Of a stretch of DNA of 64,000 nt, positions 18,576 to 27,354 are shown one piece after another; the stretch's first letter is position 1; each line of letters opens with the position of its first letter. The position numbers were made by a program, and so were the translations under genes. The notes below the pieces were generated by a model. The model did not search any database, was not told the DNA's origin, and worked only from the letters and a program-made list of their open reading frames with translations. The DNA comes from Dehalococcoidia bacterium (GTDB lineage: Bacteria > Chloroflexota > Dehalococcoidia > SM23-28-2 > RBG-16-64-32), in NCBI GenBank assembly GCA_030649945.1, contig JAUSFE010000138.1:79420-143419 (forward strand). The letters run 5' to 3'.

Positions 18576-19916
18576 CTAGCGGAAGCGACGGGCGATGATG
18601 AGGCCGGCGAAGCCGACGACGCCTGCCAGCGCCAGCACCGCTGCCGCCAGGGCGATGATCGTGGCCGTGGACGTGCCGCCGCTGTCTCCGGCGGCGGGGC
18701 GCCCGCTGCCGCCGCCGGAGACAGCGGGGGTCTGCGTCGCCTGCGGCTGCGTGGGCTCGGGGGTCTCGCGCTGGGGCAGGCCGTTGGCGGCGCGCCAGCG
18801 GTCTTCCAGCCCGTCCTGGCCGAAGCCGTAGACGGACTGGAGGGCAGCGTCGATGCGCTTGCCCTTCTTGATGGCCGCGAAGAGCTGCGCGAACTGCTCC
18901 TGCCCGTAGGTGTCGTTCAGGTACTTGACCAGGCTCCAGGCCTCGCCGTAGAAGAGGTCCACCTTCTCCGGCTCGCCGGGGTACGACGAGATGGAGCGCA
19001 CGGACAGAACGCTGCCGCGGTTGATCGCCCGTTCCACCGCGCTGCGGAAGCCGCCAGGGTCCTCCTGGCCGTAGACGGCCGTGCCCTCGTCCAGCCAGGC
19101 CGGGAGGGTGCCGAAGGCGCTCTCGCCCGCCACCGCCGTCACCACGTGCGTCAGCTCGTGGCGCAGGGTGTCGAACGACACGTTGCCCAGCACCAGTACC
19201 GTGTCCGAGGCCACGCGCGTGCCGGCCGTGATGACGTTCTGCTCGAACGTCTCGCTGCGGCGGGCCAGGGCCGGTCGCATGTCCTCAACGGAGTCGTACG
19301 TCCACACCTTGACGGGGAAGCCGATCTGCGCGCCGAGGAGCTGCGACATGGCGGTGAAGGTCTGGGCTGCTACGGAGAGCATGGCGCGGGCGTCGTCTTC
19401 GGAGCCGGAGTAGTAGTAGATGGTGACGCCGCCCGGCGTTATGTCCGAAATGGAGACGGCGTTCCAGTCGAAGCGGATGTCGTCGTAGAAGAAGCTTTTG
19501 GTCTCCGTCTGGGCGGTACGGCCGGCGGCGTCCGTCACCTCCCAGTGGTACTCGATGATGGTGCCGGGCGGGAGGTATATCTTCGGCGGGTTGTTGCCCT
19601 CCAGTTCGAAGCTGGCCGTCACGGACACGCCGCTGGTGAACTCCGGCTGTCCGATAGCGGCGGTACCGTCCGGCAGGATCTTGTAGCGCAGCCGTACCTT
19701 CTCTATGGGGGCATCGCTGCGGGCGGAGACGCTGAAGGCCATCCCCTGCGGGAAGTTGTTCTGGACGCCGCCGTCGGTGACGGCGGGCGCCGTTTGGGCG
19801 CTGGCCGGCGGGCCGGCGGGACCCTGGGCCATGAAGACGAGGGCGGTCAGCAATAGGGCCGCGAGGACCGGGGCAGGCTTCAGCCTGCCCCCCCGCCGGG
19901 CGGCGCTAGGCGCCAA
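18576..19916 (-). CDS. Secreted/anchored peptidase MA family metallopeptidase
   Basis: The product has an N-terminal signal segment (LAALLLTALVFMAQGPAGPP), a beta-rich domain, a gluzincin-type zinc site DTLRHELTHVV with the downstream WLDEGTAVYGQ motif, a Thr/Pro/Gly-rich linker and a C-terminal membrane helix ending in positive residues (LIIARRFR). It is therefore predicted to be an extracytoplasmic, C-terminally anchored metalloprotease of the peptidase MA family. The start is uncertain: an ATG at 19979 would overlap prfB by 74 bp, while TTG 19916 gives a normal signal peptide (446 residues). The N-terminus is encoded partly by a GGGGCAGGCTTCAGCCTGCCCC-like palindrome. Confidence 0.75.
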   Translation of the reverse strand: MAPSAARRGGRLKPAPVLAALLLTALVFMAQGPAGPPASAQTAPAVTDGGVQNNFPQGMAFSVSARSDAPIEKVRLRYKILPDGTAAIGQPEFTSGVSVTASFELEGNNPPKIYLPPGTIIEYHWEVTDAAGRTAQTETKSFFYDDIRFDWNAVSISDITPGGVTIYYYSGSEDDARAMLSVAAQTFTAMSQLLGAQIGFPVKVWTYDSVEDMRPALARRSETFEQNVITAGTRVASDTVLVLGNVSFDTLRHELTHVVTAVAGESAFGTLPAWLDEGTAVYGQEDPGGFRSAVERAINRGSVLSVRSISSYPGEPEKVDLFYGEAWSLVKYLNDTYGQEQFAQLFAAIKKGKRIDAALQSVYGFGQDGLEDRWRAANGLPQRETPEPTQPQATQTPAVSGGGSGRPAAGDSGGTSTATIIALAAAVLALAGVVGFAGLIIARRFR

Positions 19917-21004
19917 GGGTAGCCTTCTGGTACGCCCGCAGGAGCGGGTCCAGGTCGCCGTCCAGGACGCCTTCTGCATCGCTCGTCTCGAAGCCCGTGC
20001 GGTGATCCTTCACCATCTTATACGGGTGCAGGACGTACGAGCGGATCTGGTTGCCCCAGCCGGCGGAGACGTGCTCTCCCTTCAGCTTGGCCTGCTCCTC
20101 CGCCCGTCGCTCCAGTTCGCGCTCCAGGAGGCGCGCTTCCAGCACCTTCATGGCGGATTCCTTGTTGCGGCCCTGGGAGCGCTCGTTCTGGCAGGTGACG
20201 ACGAGGCCCGTGGGGATGTGCGTGATGCGAATGGCAGTGGAGTTCTTCTGCACGTTCTGGCCGCCGTGGCCGCTGGCGCGGAAGACGTCTACGCGCAGGT
20301 CATCCGGGTTCAGCGAGACCTCCGCCTCGCTCTCCACCTCCGGCATGACCTCCGCCAGGACGAAGGAGGTGTGGCGGGACTTCGAGGCGTCGTAGGGGGA
20401 GATGCGCACGAGGCGGTGGACGCCGCGCTCGGCCCGCAGGTAGCCGTAGGCATAGGGGCCGATGACTTCGACGGTGGCGCTCTTGATCCCGGCCTCCTCG
20501 CCGGGCATCAGGTCCAGCACGTTCGCGGTGTAGCCGCGCTTATCCGCCCAGCGCAGGTACATGCGCAGGAGCATCTCCGCCCAGTCCTGCGAGTCTGTGC
20601 CGCCGGCGCCGGCGTGGATGGCCAGGATGGCGTCGCGGCGGTCGTACTCACCGGAGAGGGCGAGGGACAGCTGCATCTCCTCGAAGCGCTCGCTGAGGGC
20701 GGCGAGGTCGGCGGCGACGGCCTGGGCGAGGTCAGCGTCGGATTCGTGCCCGGCGAGTGCGAGGAGCTCGCGGAGATCGCGGGCCTTGGTCTCCATGCCG
20801 CGCCAGGTGTCTACCTGCTCGCGCAGCTCGGCGAGGCGGCGCATGGCCTTCTGCGCGGACTGGGGGTTGTCCCAGAAGCCGGCCTGCGCGGACTGGACGT
20901 CCAGCCGCGCTATCTCGCGCTCCAGGCCGGGAACGTCAAAGACGGCGGAGGACGTGCTCGATGCGCTCCTGGAGCTGCTCTATAAGGGGTCGCGTCTCCT
21001 GCAT
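19906..21004 (-). CDS. prfB: Peptide chain release factor 2 with programmed +1 frameshift
   Basis: RF2 terminates translation at UGA and UAA. The gene is in two frames: ATG 21004 starts MQETRPLIEQLQERIEHVLR, 22 codons that end in CTT TGA (stop 20936-20938); a +1 shift at CTT-TGA-C continues as LDVPGLEREIARLDVQSAQA to 19906. The full product is 365 residues, the usual RF2 length. The GGQ loop is present (SGHGGQNVQKNS). The codon-recognition tripeptide reads SPY (20392-20400, residues 202-204) instead of the usual SPF. GGAGG precedes the ATG and TACAAT lies 22 nt upstream. The AGGGGG stimulator found before the shift site in E. coli is not visible. Confidence 0.93.
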
Positions 21005-21093
21005 CTGATAACCTCCGCCGCCTCGATTGTAGCATGGCGATTGCCGCCAGCGCCCCGCCGTCGTCGGTCCACAGGTGGGCAGGCGCCGATGCG

Positions 21094-21804
21094 CTATGGC
21101 CGGTCCGCCTGAGGCGGGGGGAGCGCGCGCCCCTTCGAGAGCCGGTCCGCCCCGCGGATGGGCTCCGGCAGGCGGTAGCCGCGTGTCAGGCGGAGGACCC
21201 ACTGCGCGGCGGACTGCAGGCCGATCTTGTGGCCGGCGGAAACGTAAACGGGGGCCACACCGTCGCGCGTGCGCAGGACCAGGCCCACGACCTCGCCTTC
21301 GTGCACGAGCGCGCAGGCCGAGCCGCGCTCCGGGGCGGGCTGCGCGTGCTCGCCGCAGAGCCGGCTCTTGGCGCAGCCGATGGTGGGCACGGCGAGCAGC
21401 AGGCCGAGGTGGCAGGCGAGGCCGAAACGCCGGGGGTGGGCGTAGCCGTGGCCGTCCACGAGCAGCAGATCCGGCTCGCGGCTGAGGCGGGCGAAGGCCT
21501 GCGTGAGCACGGGCGTCTCGCGGAAGGAGAGCAGGCCGGGCACGTAGGGGAAGGTGACGGGACCCTCGATCACGTGGCTCTCGAGGAGCGCCAGTTCGGG
21601 GTACGAAAGCAGCAGGACGGCGGCGCGCGCGAGGCCGGGGCGGCGGCCCGCCTGAGGCGGGTCGACGAAGGCAACGTCGGCGGCGGCCACCAGGCGCACG
21701 TCGCCGGGGTCGCCCTCGAGCACGACCTGCGGCGCGAGGCGCGTCTGCAGCGCCATGGCCGCGGGGGGCGAAAGATCCCAGGGGTGGAGGTCGCGTACGC
21801 GCAC
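21094..21804 (-). CDS. nfi: Endonuclease V
   Basis: Endonuclease V nicks DNA near deoxyinosine and starts its repair. The 236-residue product shows the family motifs in order: AAADVAF (metal Asp), VTFPYVPGLLSFRE, LLVDGHGYAHPRRFGLACHL, TIGCAKSRL and VSAGHKIGL. All catalytic acidic residues appear to be present. The GTG start is preceded at exactly 6 nt by a TATACT hexamer (21811-21816 on the minus strand) with no ribosome binding site, so the transcript is probably leaderless. Confidence 0.93.
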   Translation of the reverse strand: MRVRDLHPWDLSPPAAMALQTRLAPQVVLEGDPGDVRLVAAADVAFVDPPQAGRRPGLARAAVLLLSYPELALLESHVIEGPVTFPYVPGLLSFRETPVLTQAFARLSREPDLLLVDGHGYAHPRRFGLACHLGLLLAVPTIGCAKSRLCGEHAQPAPERGSACALVHEGEVVGLVLRTRDGVAPVYVSAGHKIGLQSAAQWVLRLTRGYRLPEPIRGADRLSKGRALPPPQADRP

Positions 21805-21810
21805 GGGGAG

Positions 21811-21816
21811 AGTATA
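21811..21816 (-). promoter_or_regulatory. -10 box 6 nt before the nfi GTG
   Basis: TATACT, then CTCCCC, then the GTG start codon on the minus strand; same geometry as recF and the inositol-phosphate synthase gene. Confidence 0.5.
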
Positions 21817-21825
21817 GGAGACGCC

Positions 21826-21863
21826 GGGTGTCAGGTGTTAGGTGTTAGGTGTTAGGTGTTAGG
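21826..21863. repeat. Heptamer tandem repeat GGTGTTA/GGTGTCA
   Basis: About five consecutive 7-bp units between nfi and the response regulator; the same heptamer family occurs at 17551. Confidence 0.75.
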
Positions 21864-21961
21864 ACTGCCAATCCTGAGCTCTTGTGTAACAAGCGGGCGG
21901 GCGTACTCATCTCACCTATCGGAGGGGAAGTGTCTCCGCCTGCCGGTTGGGGAGTTCGGCT

Positions 21962-22648
21962 ATGAAGGTACTCGTTGTTGACGACGAACCGGATGTGATC
22001 GAGGTTGTGAACCTCTGCTTCAGGCTGCGCTGGCCGGAGGCGGAAGTGGCGTCCGCGCACGACGGCGACCAGGCGCTCAAGCTGATTGAGCAGGACCGGC
22101 CCGACCTGGTTCTGCTGGACATAGTGCTGCCCGGCATGGACGGCTTCCAGGTCTGCGAGGAGGTGCGCCGGTTCTCCGACGTGCCGATAGTGATGTTGAG
22201 CGCGCGGGATGCGGAGGTGGACAAGGTGCGCGGCCTGGAGATGGGTGCAGACGACTACATAACGAAGCCGTTCAGTCACCTGGAGCTGCTGGCCCGCGTG
22301 CGGGCTGTGCTGAGGCGCTACCAGAACCAGCTACCGGCCGTGGGCGAAGTCTTCGAGTCCGGCGACCTGCGCATAGACTACGCGAGCCGGCAGGTGATGG
22401 TGCGCGGCGAGACCGTGCGCCTGACCCCTACGGAGTACTCGCTGCTGTTCCACCTGACCCGCAACGCGGGGCGGGTGCTGCCGCACCACACGCTGCTGGC
22501 CAAGGTCTGGGGCCGCGATTACACGGACGAGGTTGATTACCTGAAGGTGTACATCCGGCGCCTCCGCCAGAAGCTTGAGGGCGACCCGGAGACGGTTGGC
22601 AGCATCGTCAGCGAGCGCGGCGTAGGCTACAAGTTCCTGGCCGCCTGA
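21962..22648 (+). CDS. OmpR/PhoB-family response regulator
   Basis: A 228-residue two-component regulator. The receiver domain has the acidic pocket VVDDEPD, the phosphoacceptor in LVLLDIVLPGMDG and the conserved Lys in DDYITKPFS. The C-terminal winged helix begins near LRIDYASRQVMVRGE and contains LTPTEYSLLFHLTRNAGRVL and VDYLKVYIRRLRQKLEGDP. It probably pairs with the histidine kinase 740 bp downstream; a small Cys-rich gene lies between them. The ATG at 21962 fits the receiver domain; a TTG five codons earlier is less likely. Confidence 0.9.
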   Translation: MKVLVVDDEPDVIEVVNLCFRLRWPEAEVASAHDGDQALKLIEQDRPDLVLLDIVLPGMDGFQVCEEVRRFSDVPIVMLSARDAEVDKVRGLEMGADDYITKPFSHLELLARVRAVLRRYQNQLPAVGEVFESGDLRIDYASRQVMVRGETVRLTPTEYSLLFHLTRNAGRVLPHHTLLAKVWGRDYTDEVDYLKVYIRRLRQKLEGDPETVGSIVSERGVGYKFLAA

Positions 22649-22858
22649 CGCATCGCGGCAGGGCTTGCTCGATCTTCCCTGGGGCAACGCTGCGCTGTTT
22701 CCATTTGTCATCTCCCGCGCCGGGCCCCGGTCGCTCCGCCTGCCCGCCGTGTATACCATTTCTTAACTCTTTCGGGACAGGGGTTCACCACCGTATTCAC
22801 GCTGTGCTGCGAAAATGTGCGTAATTACGAGCGAACGAGCAGTTTAGGATACGAAGAC

Positions 22859-23071
22859 ATGAGATGCGAATCCTGTGACATCGAACTGGGGGGCGGCGGG
22901 GTGGTGAAGGTGGGTGGACGCTCCTTCTGCTGTGCGGGCTGCGCTGAGGGCGGGCCGTGCATCTGCAGCTACGAAGAGCAGGGATACTCCCCCTCCCGCA
23001 ACGGGCACGCCGACCCGCTGATGACGCGGGAATTCCTGCGCGCCTCCGGCGACTGGGAGGAGTCGCGGTGA
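22859..23071 (+). CDS. Small Cys-rich metal-binding protein
   Basis: A 70-residue protein (MRCESCDIELGGGG...) with eight Cys packed in its first 35 residues: CESC, FCCAGC and PCICSY. The spacing resembles small metallothionein-like or TRASH/YHS-type metal-binding proteins; metal binding is inferred from the Cys pattern only. ATG 22859 is chosen because AGGA lies 8-9 nt upstream and the Cys motif begins right after. It sits between a response regulator and a histidine kinase, so it may be a target or accessory part of that signalling system. Confidence 0.55.
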   Translation: MRCESCDIELGGGGVVKVGGRSFCCAGCAEGGPCICSYEEQGYSPSRNGHADPLMTREFLRASGDWEESR

Positions 23072-23147
23072 GTCTGGATCAGGCTGCGGCTCAGTGGCCG
23101 GCCGTTCCGGATCGCAAGATTGATAATACTAACGTTCTAGAATGCCC

Positions 23148-23177
23148 TTGACAACTACAGTATTTTTTCCGGATAAT
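23148..23177 (+). promoter_or_regulatory. Promoter upstream of the histidine kinase gene
   Basis: TTGACA (23148-23153), an 18-bp AT-rich spacer and GATAAT (23172-23177). The predicted leader is about 200 nt. Confidence 0.55.
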
Positions 23178-23386
23178 GGCTTTGCTCCGGTAGAGCCGCA
23201 ACTGCCGGGGTTTTAGCGCTCTTTGGGTCTCATCGCCGCACCCCCGCGAGCTATCCGACCTGGGAGCGCTTTTTTCTTGCGGTGTGGTGGCCGGCTTGCC
23301 TGTTTCCAGGCCGCGCCCCGAATTCTGTAACTCTACCGCCGCCGCATCCATCTTGTAATTGGAGGCGCATAGTTTCTAGCTTGCAG

Positions 23387-24823
23387 ATGGTAGACCTGCA
23401 CCCGGACCCTCTCCGCGAGGTGAGGGTCGCCAAGCGCTGGGCCCTGGCGGGCATTCTCGGCGCTGTCCTTGTCCTGCTGCCCATTTACGGGCTGACGCTG
23501 GGCCTGACGGCGGTGGAGCTGGGCTTTGTCCTCTCCCCCGCGGCCGTGACCGCCTTCATCGCCATCGAGCTCGCCTCGCGCTGGGAGTACCGCATGCGCC
23601 GGCGGTACGCGTACCCGCACCAGCTGGGGTACGAACTGGCTTGCATTCACGAGTTCCCGCGCGCGTGCCAGCGCAGCGCCCAGCTCATCGGACGCTGGTT
23701 GCAGGCGCACGCCGTGGTCGTCGCCTGGCTCACGGAGGACGGGCAGGCGCTGGCGCCGGTGGCCGCGTACGGGTTACCCGGTGGCTGGCTGGAGGACTCT
23801 ACGCCGGTATCGCTGGGCGGGCGCACGCTGCGGGAGGCGCTGCAAGACCAGCAGTTCGCCTTCAAGCGGGGCGCGGTCAAGGATCCGTGGTTCGGCGGTC
23901 ATTTCGATGACGGCCAGGTGATCTGCGTCCCGCTGGTCAGCCGGGAGCGGCCGGAGGGCGTGCTGGCGATTGCGGCGCCGGCCGGCAACTCCGAGGTGCG
24001 CGACCAGCGGCTGCTGGCGGCGCTGGGGATGGTGATGGGGCTGGCGTTGGACAACTGCCGGCTGTACGAAGGCCAGCGCGCGCACACGGAGCACCTACAG
24101 GAACTGAACCGCATGAAGAGCGATTTTCTGACCACCGTGTCCCACGAACTGCGCACGCCGCTGACGTCTATCATGCTGGCGGCCGAGATGCTGATGGAGG
24201 ACGAGCAGGCGAAGGACCCGGAGAGCCCGGCCGCCCGCCTGGTGCACAACATTGTAAAGGGGGCGTCGCGGCTCAGCAGCCTGGTGGCGGACCTGGTGAA
24301 CATCTCGCGCGAGGACGAGTTCAAGCCCAGGCTGGAGCTGGACAGGGTGGCCCTGGCGGACCTGGTGGCCAGCGCCATGGGCATCATCCAGCCGCTTGTT
24401 GCGGCCAAGCACCAGACGGCGGAGGTGCGGCTGGAGGCGGCGGAGGCGGCGGTGTTCGTGGACCGGCTGCGCTTCGAGCAGGTGCTGATTAACCTGCTCT
24501 CCAACGCTCAGCGCTACAGCCCGCGGGGCGGTCACATCGTGGTCAGCACGCGCTCGGCCCGGGGTGAGACTGTGATCTCTGTGACGGACTCCGGACCCGG
24601 CGTGCCTGTGGAGGACCGGGAGCTGATCTTCGAGCCCTTCTACAGGGGAGACCGGTCCGGGCTGGGCCTGGGGCTGGCCATCGCCAAGTCGCTGGTGGAG
24701 CTGCACAACGGGCGCATCTGGGTGGAGAGCGCGGAGAACGGTCAGGGCAGCTCCTTCTGCATCGCTTTGCCGGACCAGACGGCGGGACGGCCGCGGCCGC
24801 TGGCGTCGCCGGTCGCGCGCTAG
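23387..24823 (+). CDS. Membrane sensor histidine kinase with GAF domain
   Basis: About 478 residues. Two hydrophobic segments near the N-terminus (WALAGILGAVLVLLPIYGL and LGFVLSPAAVTAFIAIEL) anchor it. A GAF-like sensor domain follows (AVVVAWLTEDGQALAPVAAY to GMVMGLALDNCRLY). The HisKA dimerisation domain holds the H-box SHELRTPLTS near residue 252, and the ATPase domain has the N box (INLLSNAQRYSP), G1 (DSGPGVP) and G2 (GLGLGLAI). Its likely partner is the OmpR-type regulator at 21962. The exact start is unclear (ATG 23387 or TTG 23381). The stop TAG forms part of the CTAG target of the element that follows. Confidence 0.88.
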   Translation: MVDLHPDPLREVRVAKRWALAGILGAVLVLLPIYGLTLGLTAVELGFVLSPAAVTAFIAIELASRWEYRMRRRYAYPHQLGYELACIHEFPRACQRSAQLIGRWLQAHAVVVAWLTEDGQALAPVAAYGLPGGWLEDSTPVSLGGRTLREALQDQQFAFKRGAVKDPWFGGHFDDGQVICVPLVSRERPEGVLAIAAPAGNSEVRDQRLLAALGMVMGLALDNCRLYEGQRAHTEHLQELNRMKSDFLTTVSHELRTPLTSIMLAAEMLMEDEQAKDPESPAARLVHNIVKGASRLSSLVADLVNISREDEFKPRLELDRVALADLVASAMGIIQPLVAAKHQTAEVRLEAAEAAVFVDRLRFEQVLINLLSNAQRYSPRGGHIVVSTRSARGETVISVTDSGPGVPVEDRELIFEPFYRGDRSGLGLGLAIAKSLVELHNGRIWVESAENGQGSSFCIALPDQTAGRPRPLASPVAR

Positions 24824-25019
24824 CTTTAGTTCCCGCACAGGTTGTTGACAGTCAACGAAGGCAGGGAGGGCATTCGCTTGCATCGCGGCGTATTCCGCCG
24901 CTCGCCCTACGAGTGCCTCAGGGCGAGCGGGAAGGGGGTTGGCCCGAATCCACAGCCAGCCAAAGAGCCCCCGACTCGCTCATGGTGAGGTACTCGTACC
25001 ATGAGCGGTTGCCGAACAC
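24824..25019. mobile_element. MITE-like element, copy 2 (right end lost)
   Basis: The left end reads CTAG then CTTTAGTTCCCGCACAGG, with TTGTTGACAG inward, matching copy 1. The two internal palindromes of copy 1 (CGCTCGCCCT...AGGGCGAGCG and CGCTCATGGT...ACCATGAGCG) follow in order. Similarity stops near 25020 and no right inverted repeat is visible, so this copy is truncated before the recF promoter. Confidence 0.65.
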
Positions 25020-25089
25020 TCCGCAGCGACGGTAGGGGAGCGCTCCGGGCGCTGCCGCTCGTCGCTGTCCGCCCGCCGCGGCGCGACCG

Positions 25090-25095
25090 TATAAT
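25090..25095 (+). promoter_or_regulatory. -10 box 6 nt before recF
   Basis: A perfect TATAAT, then TTGCTC, then the ATG of recF: a textbook leaderless promoter geometry. Confidence 0.6.
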
Positions 25096-25101
25096 TTGCT
25101 C

Positions 25102-26295
25102 ATGCGGCTTCGTCGTCTGCAACTCTTCGATTATCGCAATATCAACCGCCTGGACGTGGATCTGCCCGGCGGCCTTGCCCTGTTCATCGGCGATAACGCG
25201 CAGGGCAAGAGCAACCTGCTGGAGGCGGTGTACCTTCTGGCGACGATGCGCGGCCTGCGCGCGGAGACCGACGCGCAGTTGATCCGCCGCGAGGCGCTGG
25301 CGGATGTCCTGCCGGCGGCGCGGGTTGTGGGCGAGGTGGAGACGGCGGCGGGCCCGCTGAAGGTGGAGGTGGCGATAGTGGTGCGGCCGGGGGCGCAGGG
25401 GCCGGTGGCGACGAAGACGGTGCGAGTGAACGGCGCGGCCCGCCGGCTCTCGGACGCGGTGGGCAGGCTGACGGCGGTGCTCTTCAGCGCCGACGACATG
25501 GAGATGATCACGGGCTCGCCGGCGCTGCGGCGGCGCTACCTGGACATGACGCTGATGCAGGTGGACCCGCCGTACGCCGCCGCACGCGGGCGCTACGAGA
25601 AGGTGCTGGTGCAGCGGAACCACCTGCTGAAACGCCTCCGCGAGGGCGAGGCGCGGCCGGACGAACTGGCGTTCTGGGACGGGGAGCTGAGCCGGGACGG
25701 CGCGCTCATCTTCCAGCGGCGGGCGGCGGCGCTGGCTGAGATCAGCGCTCTGGCGGCCGAAGCGCACGCCTCTCTGGCCCCGGGCGAGGTGCTGGCCATT
25801 GAGTACGCACCGCGGCTGGAGGACGGGGGCGCAGAGCTGGCCGGCGTGGGCGTGGGGGAGCTGGCGGATATCTTCGCGCGGGCGCTGGAGCGCGGTCTGC
25901 AGCGGGATACCGCCGCGGGCATGACGCGGCAGGGCCCGCACCGGGACGACGTGATCTTCCGCCTGGACCACCTGCCCGCCTCCGGCTATGCGTCGCGGGC
26001 GCAGGGGCGGACCATCGCGCTATCGCTGCGGCTGGCGGAGGCGCGCTATCTGCTGGGCCGCCGGGGCGAGGCGCCGGTGCTGCTCCTGGACGATGTGCTC
26101 TCGGAGATGGACGCGGCCCGGCGCGCCTCCGTGCTCCTGGCACTGCGGGATATGGACCAGATGCTGGTGACCGGGACGGACTGGGACCGTTTCCCGGCAG
26201 AGTTTGTGTCCGGCGCGGCGCTGTTCACGGTCGAGGGTGGGTCAGTATGCCCTCTGGTTGCAGCTCCGGCCGGTCCGAAAACAGCCGGCTCCTGA
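25102..26295 (+). CDS. recF: DNA replication and repair protein RecF
   Basis: RecF is an SMC-like ATPase that loads RecA at gaps through RecFOR. The 397-residue product starts MRLRRLQLFDYRNINRLDVD, has Walker A GDNAQGKSNLLEAVY, the AVLFSADDMEMITGSPALRR block, the ABC signature region ASRAQGRTIALSLRLAE and Walker B APVLLLDDVLSEMD. It stands alone here rather than in the dnaA-dnaN-recF-gyrB arrangement. Its 3' end overlaps the convergent lipid kinase gene by 71 bp. Confidence 0.93.
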   Translation: MRLRRLQLFDYRNINRLDVDLPGGLALFIGDNAQGKSNLLEAVYLLATMRGLRAETDAQLIRREALADVLPAARVVGEVETAAGPLKVEVAIVVRPGAQGPVATKTVRVNGAARRLSDAVGRLTAVLFSADDMEMITGSPALRRRYLDMTLMQVDPPYAAARGRYEKVLVQRNHLLKRLREGEARPDELAFWDGELSRDGALIFQRRAAALAEISALAAEAHASLAPGEVLAIEYAPRLEDGGAELAGVGVGELADIFARALERGLQRDTAAGMTRQGPHRDDVIFRLDHLPASGYASRAQGRTIALSLRLAEARYLLGRRGEAPVLLLDDVLSEMDAARRASVLLALRDMDQMLVTGTDWDRFPAEFVSGAALFTVEGGSVCPLVAAPAGPKTAGS

Positions 26296-27208
26296 GCCCG
26301 GCCGGCACCGCTACCCAGAGGGCGCCGGGGACCACGGTGACCTCCGCGGCCGACTGCGGGAAGGCGTCGCCGTCGAGCTGCATGGGCAGCGGCTGCTCCC
26401 ACTCAAAGCGCAGGCGCCTGGCGTGACGGTAGACCACCCTCTTGGAGCCGCGGTGCAGGCGCAGGAGCGTCCTGGCCGTGTGGGCGAGGATTTCGATTCT
26501 GCCCCGGCCCCTGTAGACGCAGACGTCCAGCAGGCCGTCGTCCGCCCTGGCCTCCAGCGCGATTCTCGTGATGCCCGCGTAGAGCTGCGTGTTGCCGGCG
26601 AGCACCATGAGCACACGGTCCTCCAGGAGCTCGTCGTCGATCCACAGGCGCACGGAGGCGCTCTGGTACGTCAGGGCCTCGCGGGCGGCGGCGAGGGCGT
26701 AGGCGGCGGCGCCCAGCCGGCCCTTGACGCGCGGGGACACGCGGTGCGTGACGGAAGCATCCACCCCGTAGCCGGCCATGAGCAGGAAGTGGCGATCGCC
26801 GGCCTTTCCCAGGTCTATCTTCCGGCGCTCTCCCTGCACCGCCAGCTGCATCGCCTCCAGCGGTCTCTTGAGCAGGCCGGTCTCGCGGGCCCAGAGGTTG
26901 ACGGTGCCGCCGGGGATGACGGCGAGCGCCGTCTCGCTGCCGGCCAGGCCGTGCGCAGCCTCGCTCAGGGTCCCGTCGCCGCCGCAGACGAAGACGAGCG
27001 GCACACCGCGCTCCGCCGCCCGCGCGGCGATGGCGATGGCGTCGCCGCGGGCGGCTGTCTCCACCCACTCGACCTGGCGGCCCTGCTCGCGCAGCCACTC
27101 GTCCGCCGCCTGCCGGCGCCGGAGGCTGGGCAGGTTGTGCGCGGCGGGGTTGACGATGACCAACACCTCGCCGCCGGCGATGGGGAGAGGGCCGCGTGTC
27201 TCATTCAT
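26225..27208 (-). CDS. Diacylglycerol kinase-like lipid kinase (DAGK catalytic family)
   Basis: A 327-residue DAGK/YegS-type lipid kinase. It shows VIVNPAAHN at the start, the nucleotide-binding signature VFVCGGDGTLSEAAHGLAGS and IPGGTVNLWARETGL, then a beta-rich C-terminal domain (VYRHARRLRFEWEQPLPMQL, DGDAF). Family members phosphorylate diacylglycerol or related lipids with ATP at the membrane. It is convergent with recF and overlaps it tail to tail by 71 bp. The lipid substrate cannot be told from sequence. Confidence 0.85.
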   Translation of the reverse strand: MNETRGPLPIAGGEVLVIVNPAAHNLPSLRRRQAADEWLREQGRQVEWVETAARGDAIAIAARAAERGVPLVFVCGGDGTLSEAAHGLAGSETALAVIPGGTVNLWARETGLLKRPLEAMQLAVQGERRKIDLGKAGDRHFLLMAGYGVDASVTHRVSPRVKGRLGAAAYALAAAREALTYQSASVRLWIDDELLEDRVLMVLAGNTQLYAGITRIALEARADDGLLDVCVYRGRGRIEILAHTARTLLRLHRGSKRVVYRHARRLRFEWEQPLPMQLDGDAFPQSAAEVTVVPGALWVAVPAGLRSRLFSDRPELQPEGILTHPRP

Positions 27209-27354
27209 GCCACCCGCATGCTACCGGTACTTGGTGATGACGACAAGAGCGGGAGCGCTTATCATGGCACCTGGACCCGGCGCCGCCCGCTCCGCGGGTG
27301 ACATTTCGTGCCCGGGCCGCGACACACCCCACTTCTGACGGAGGACGACCAAGC

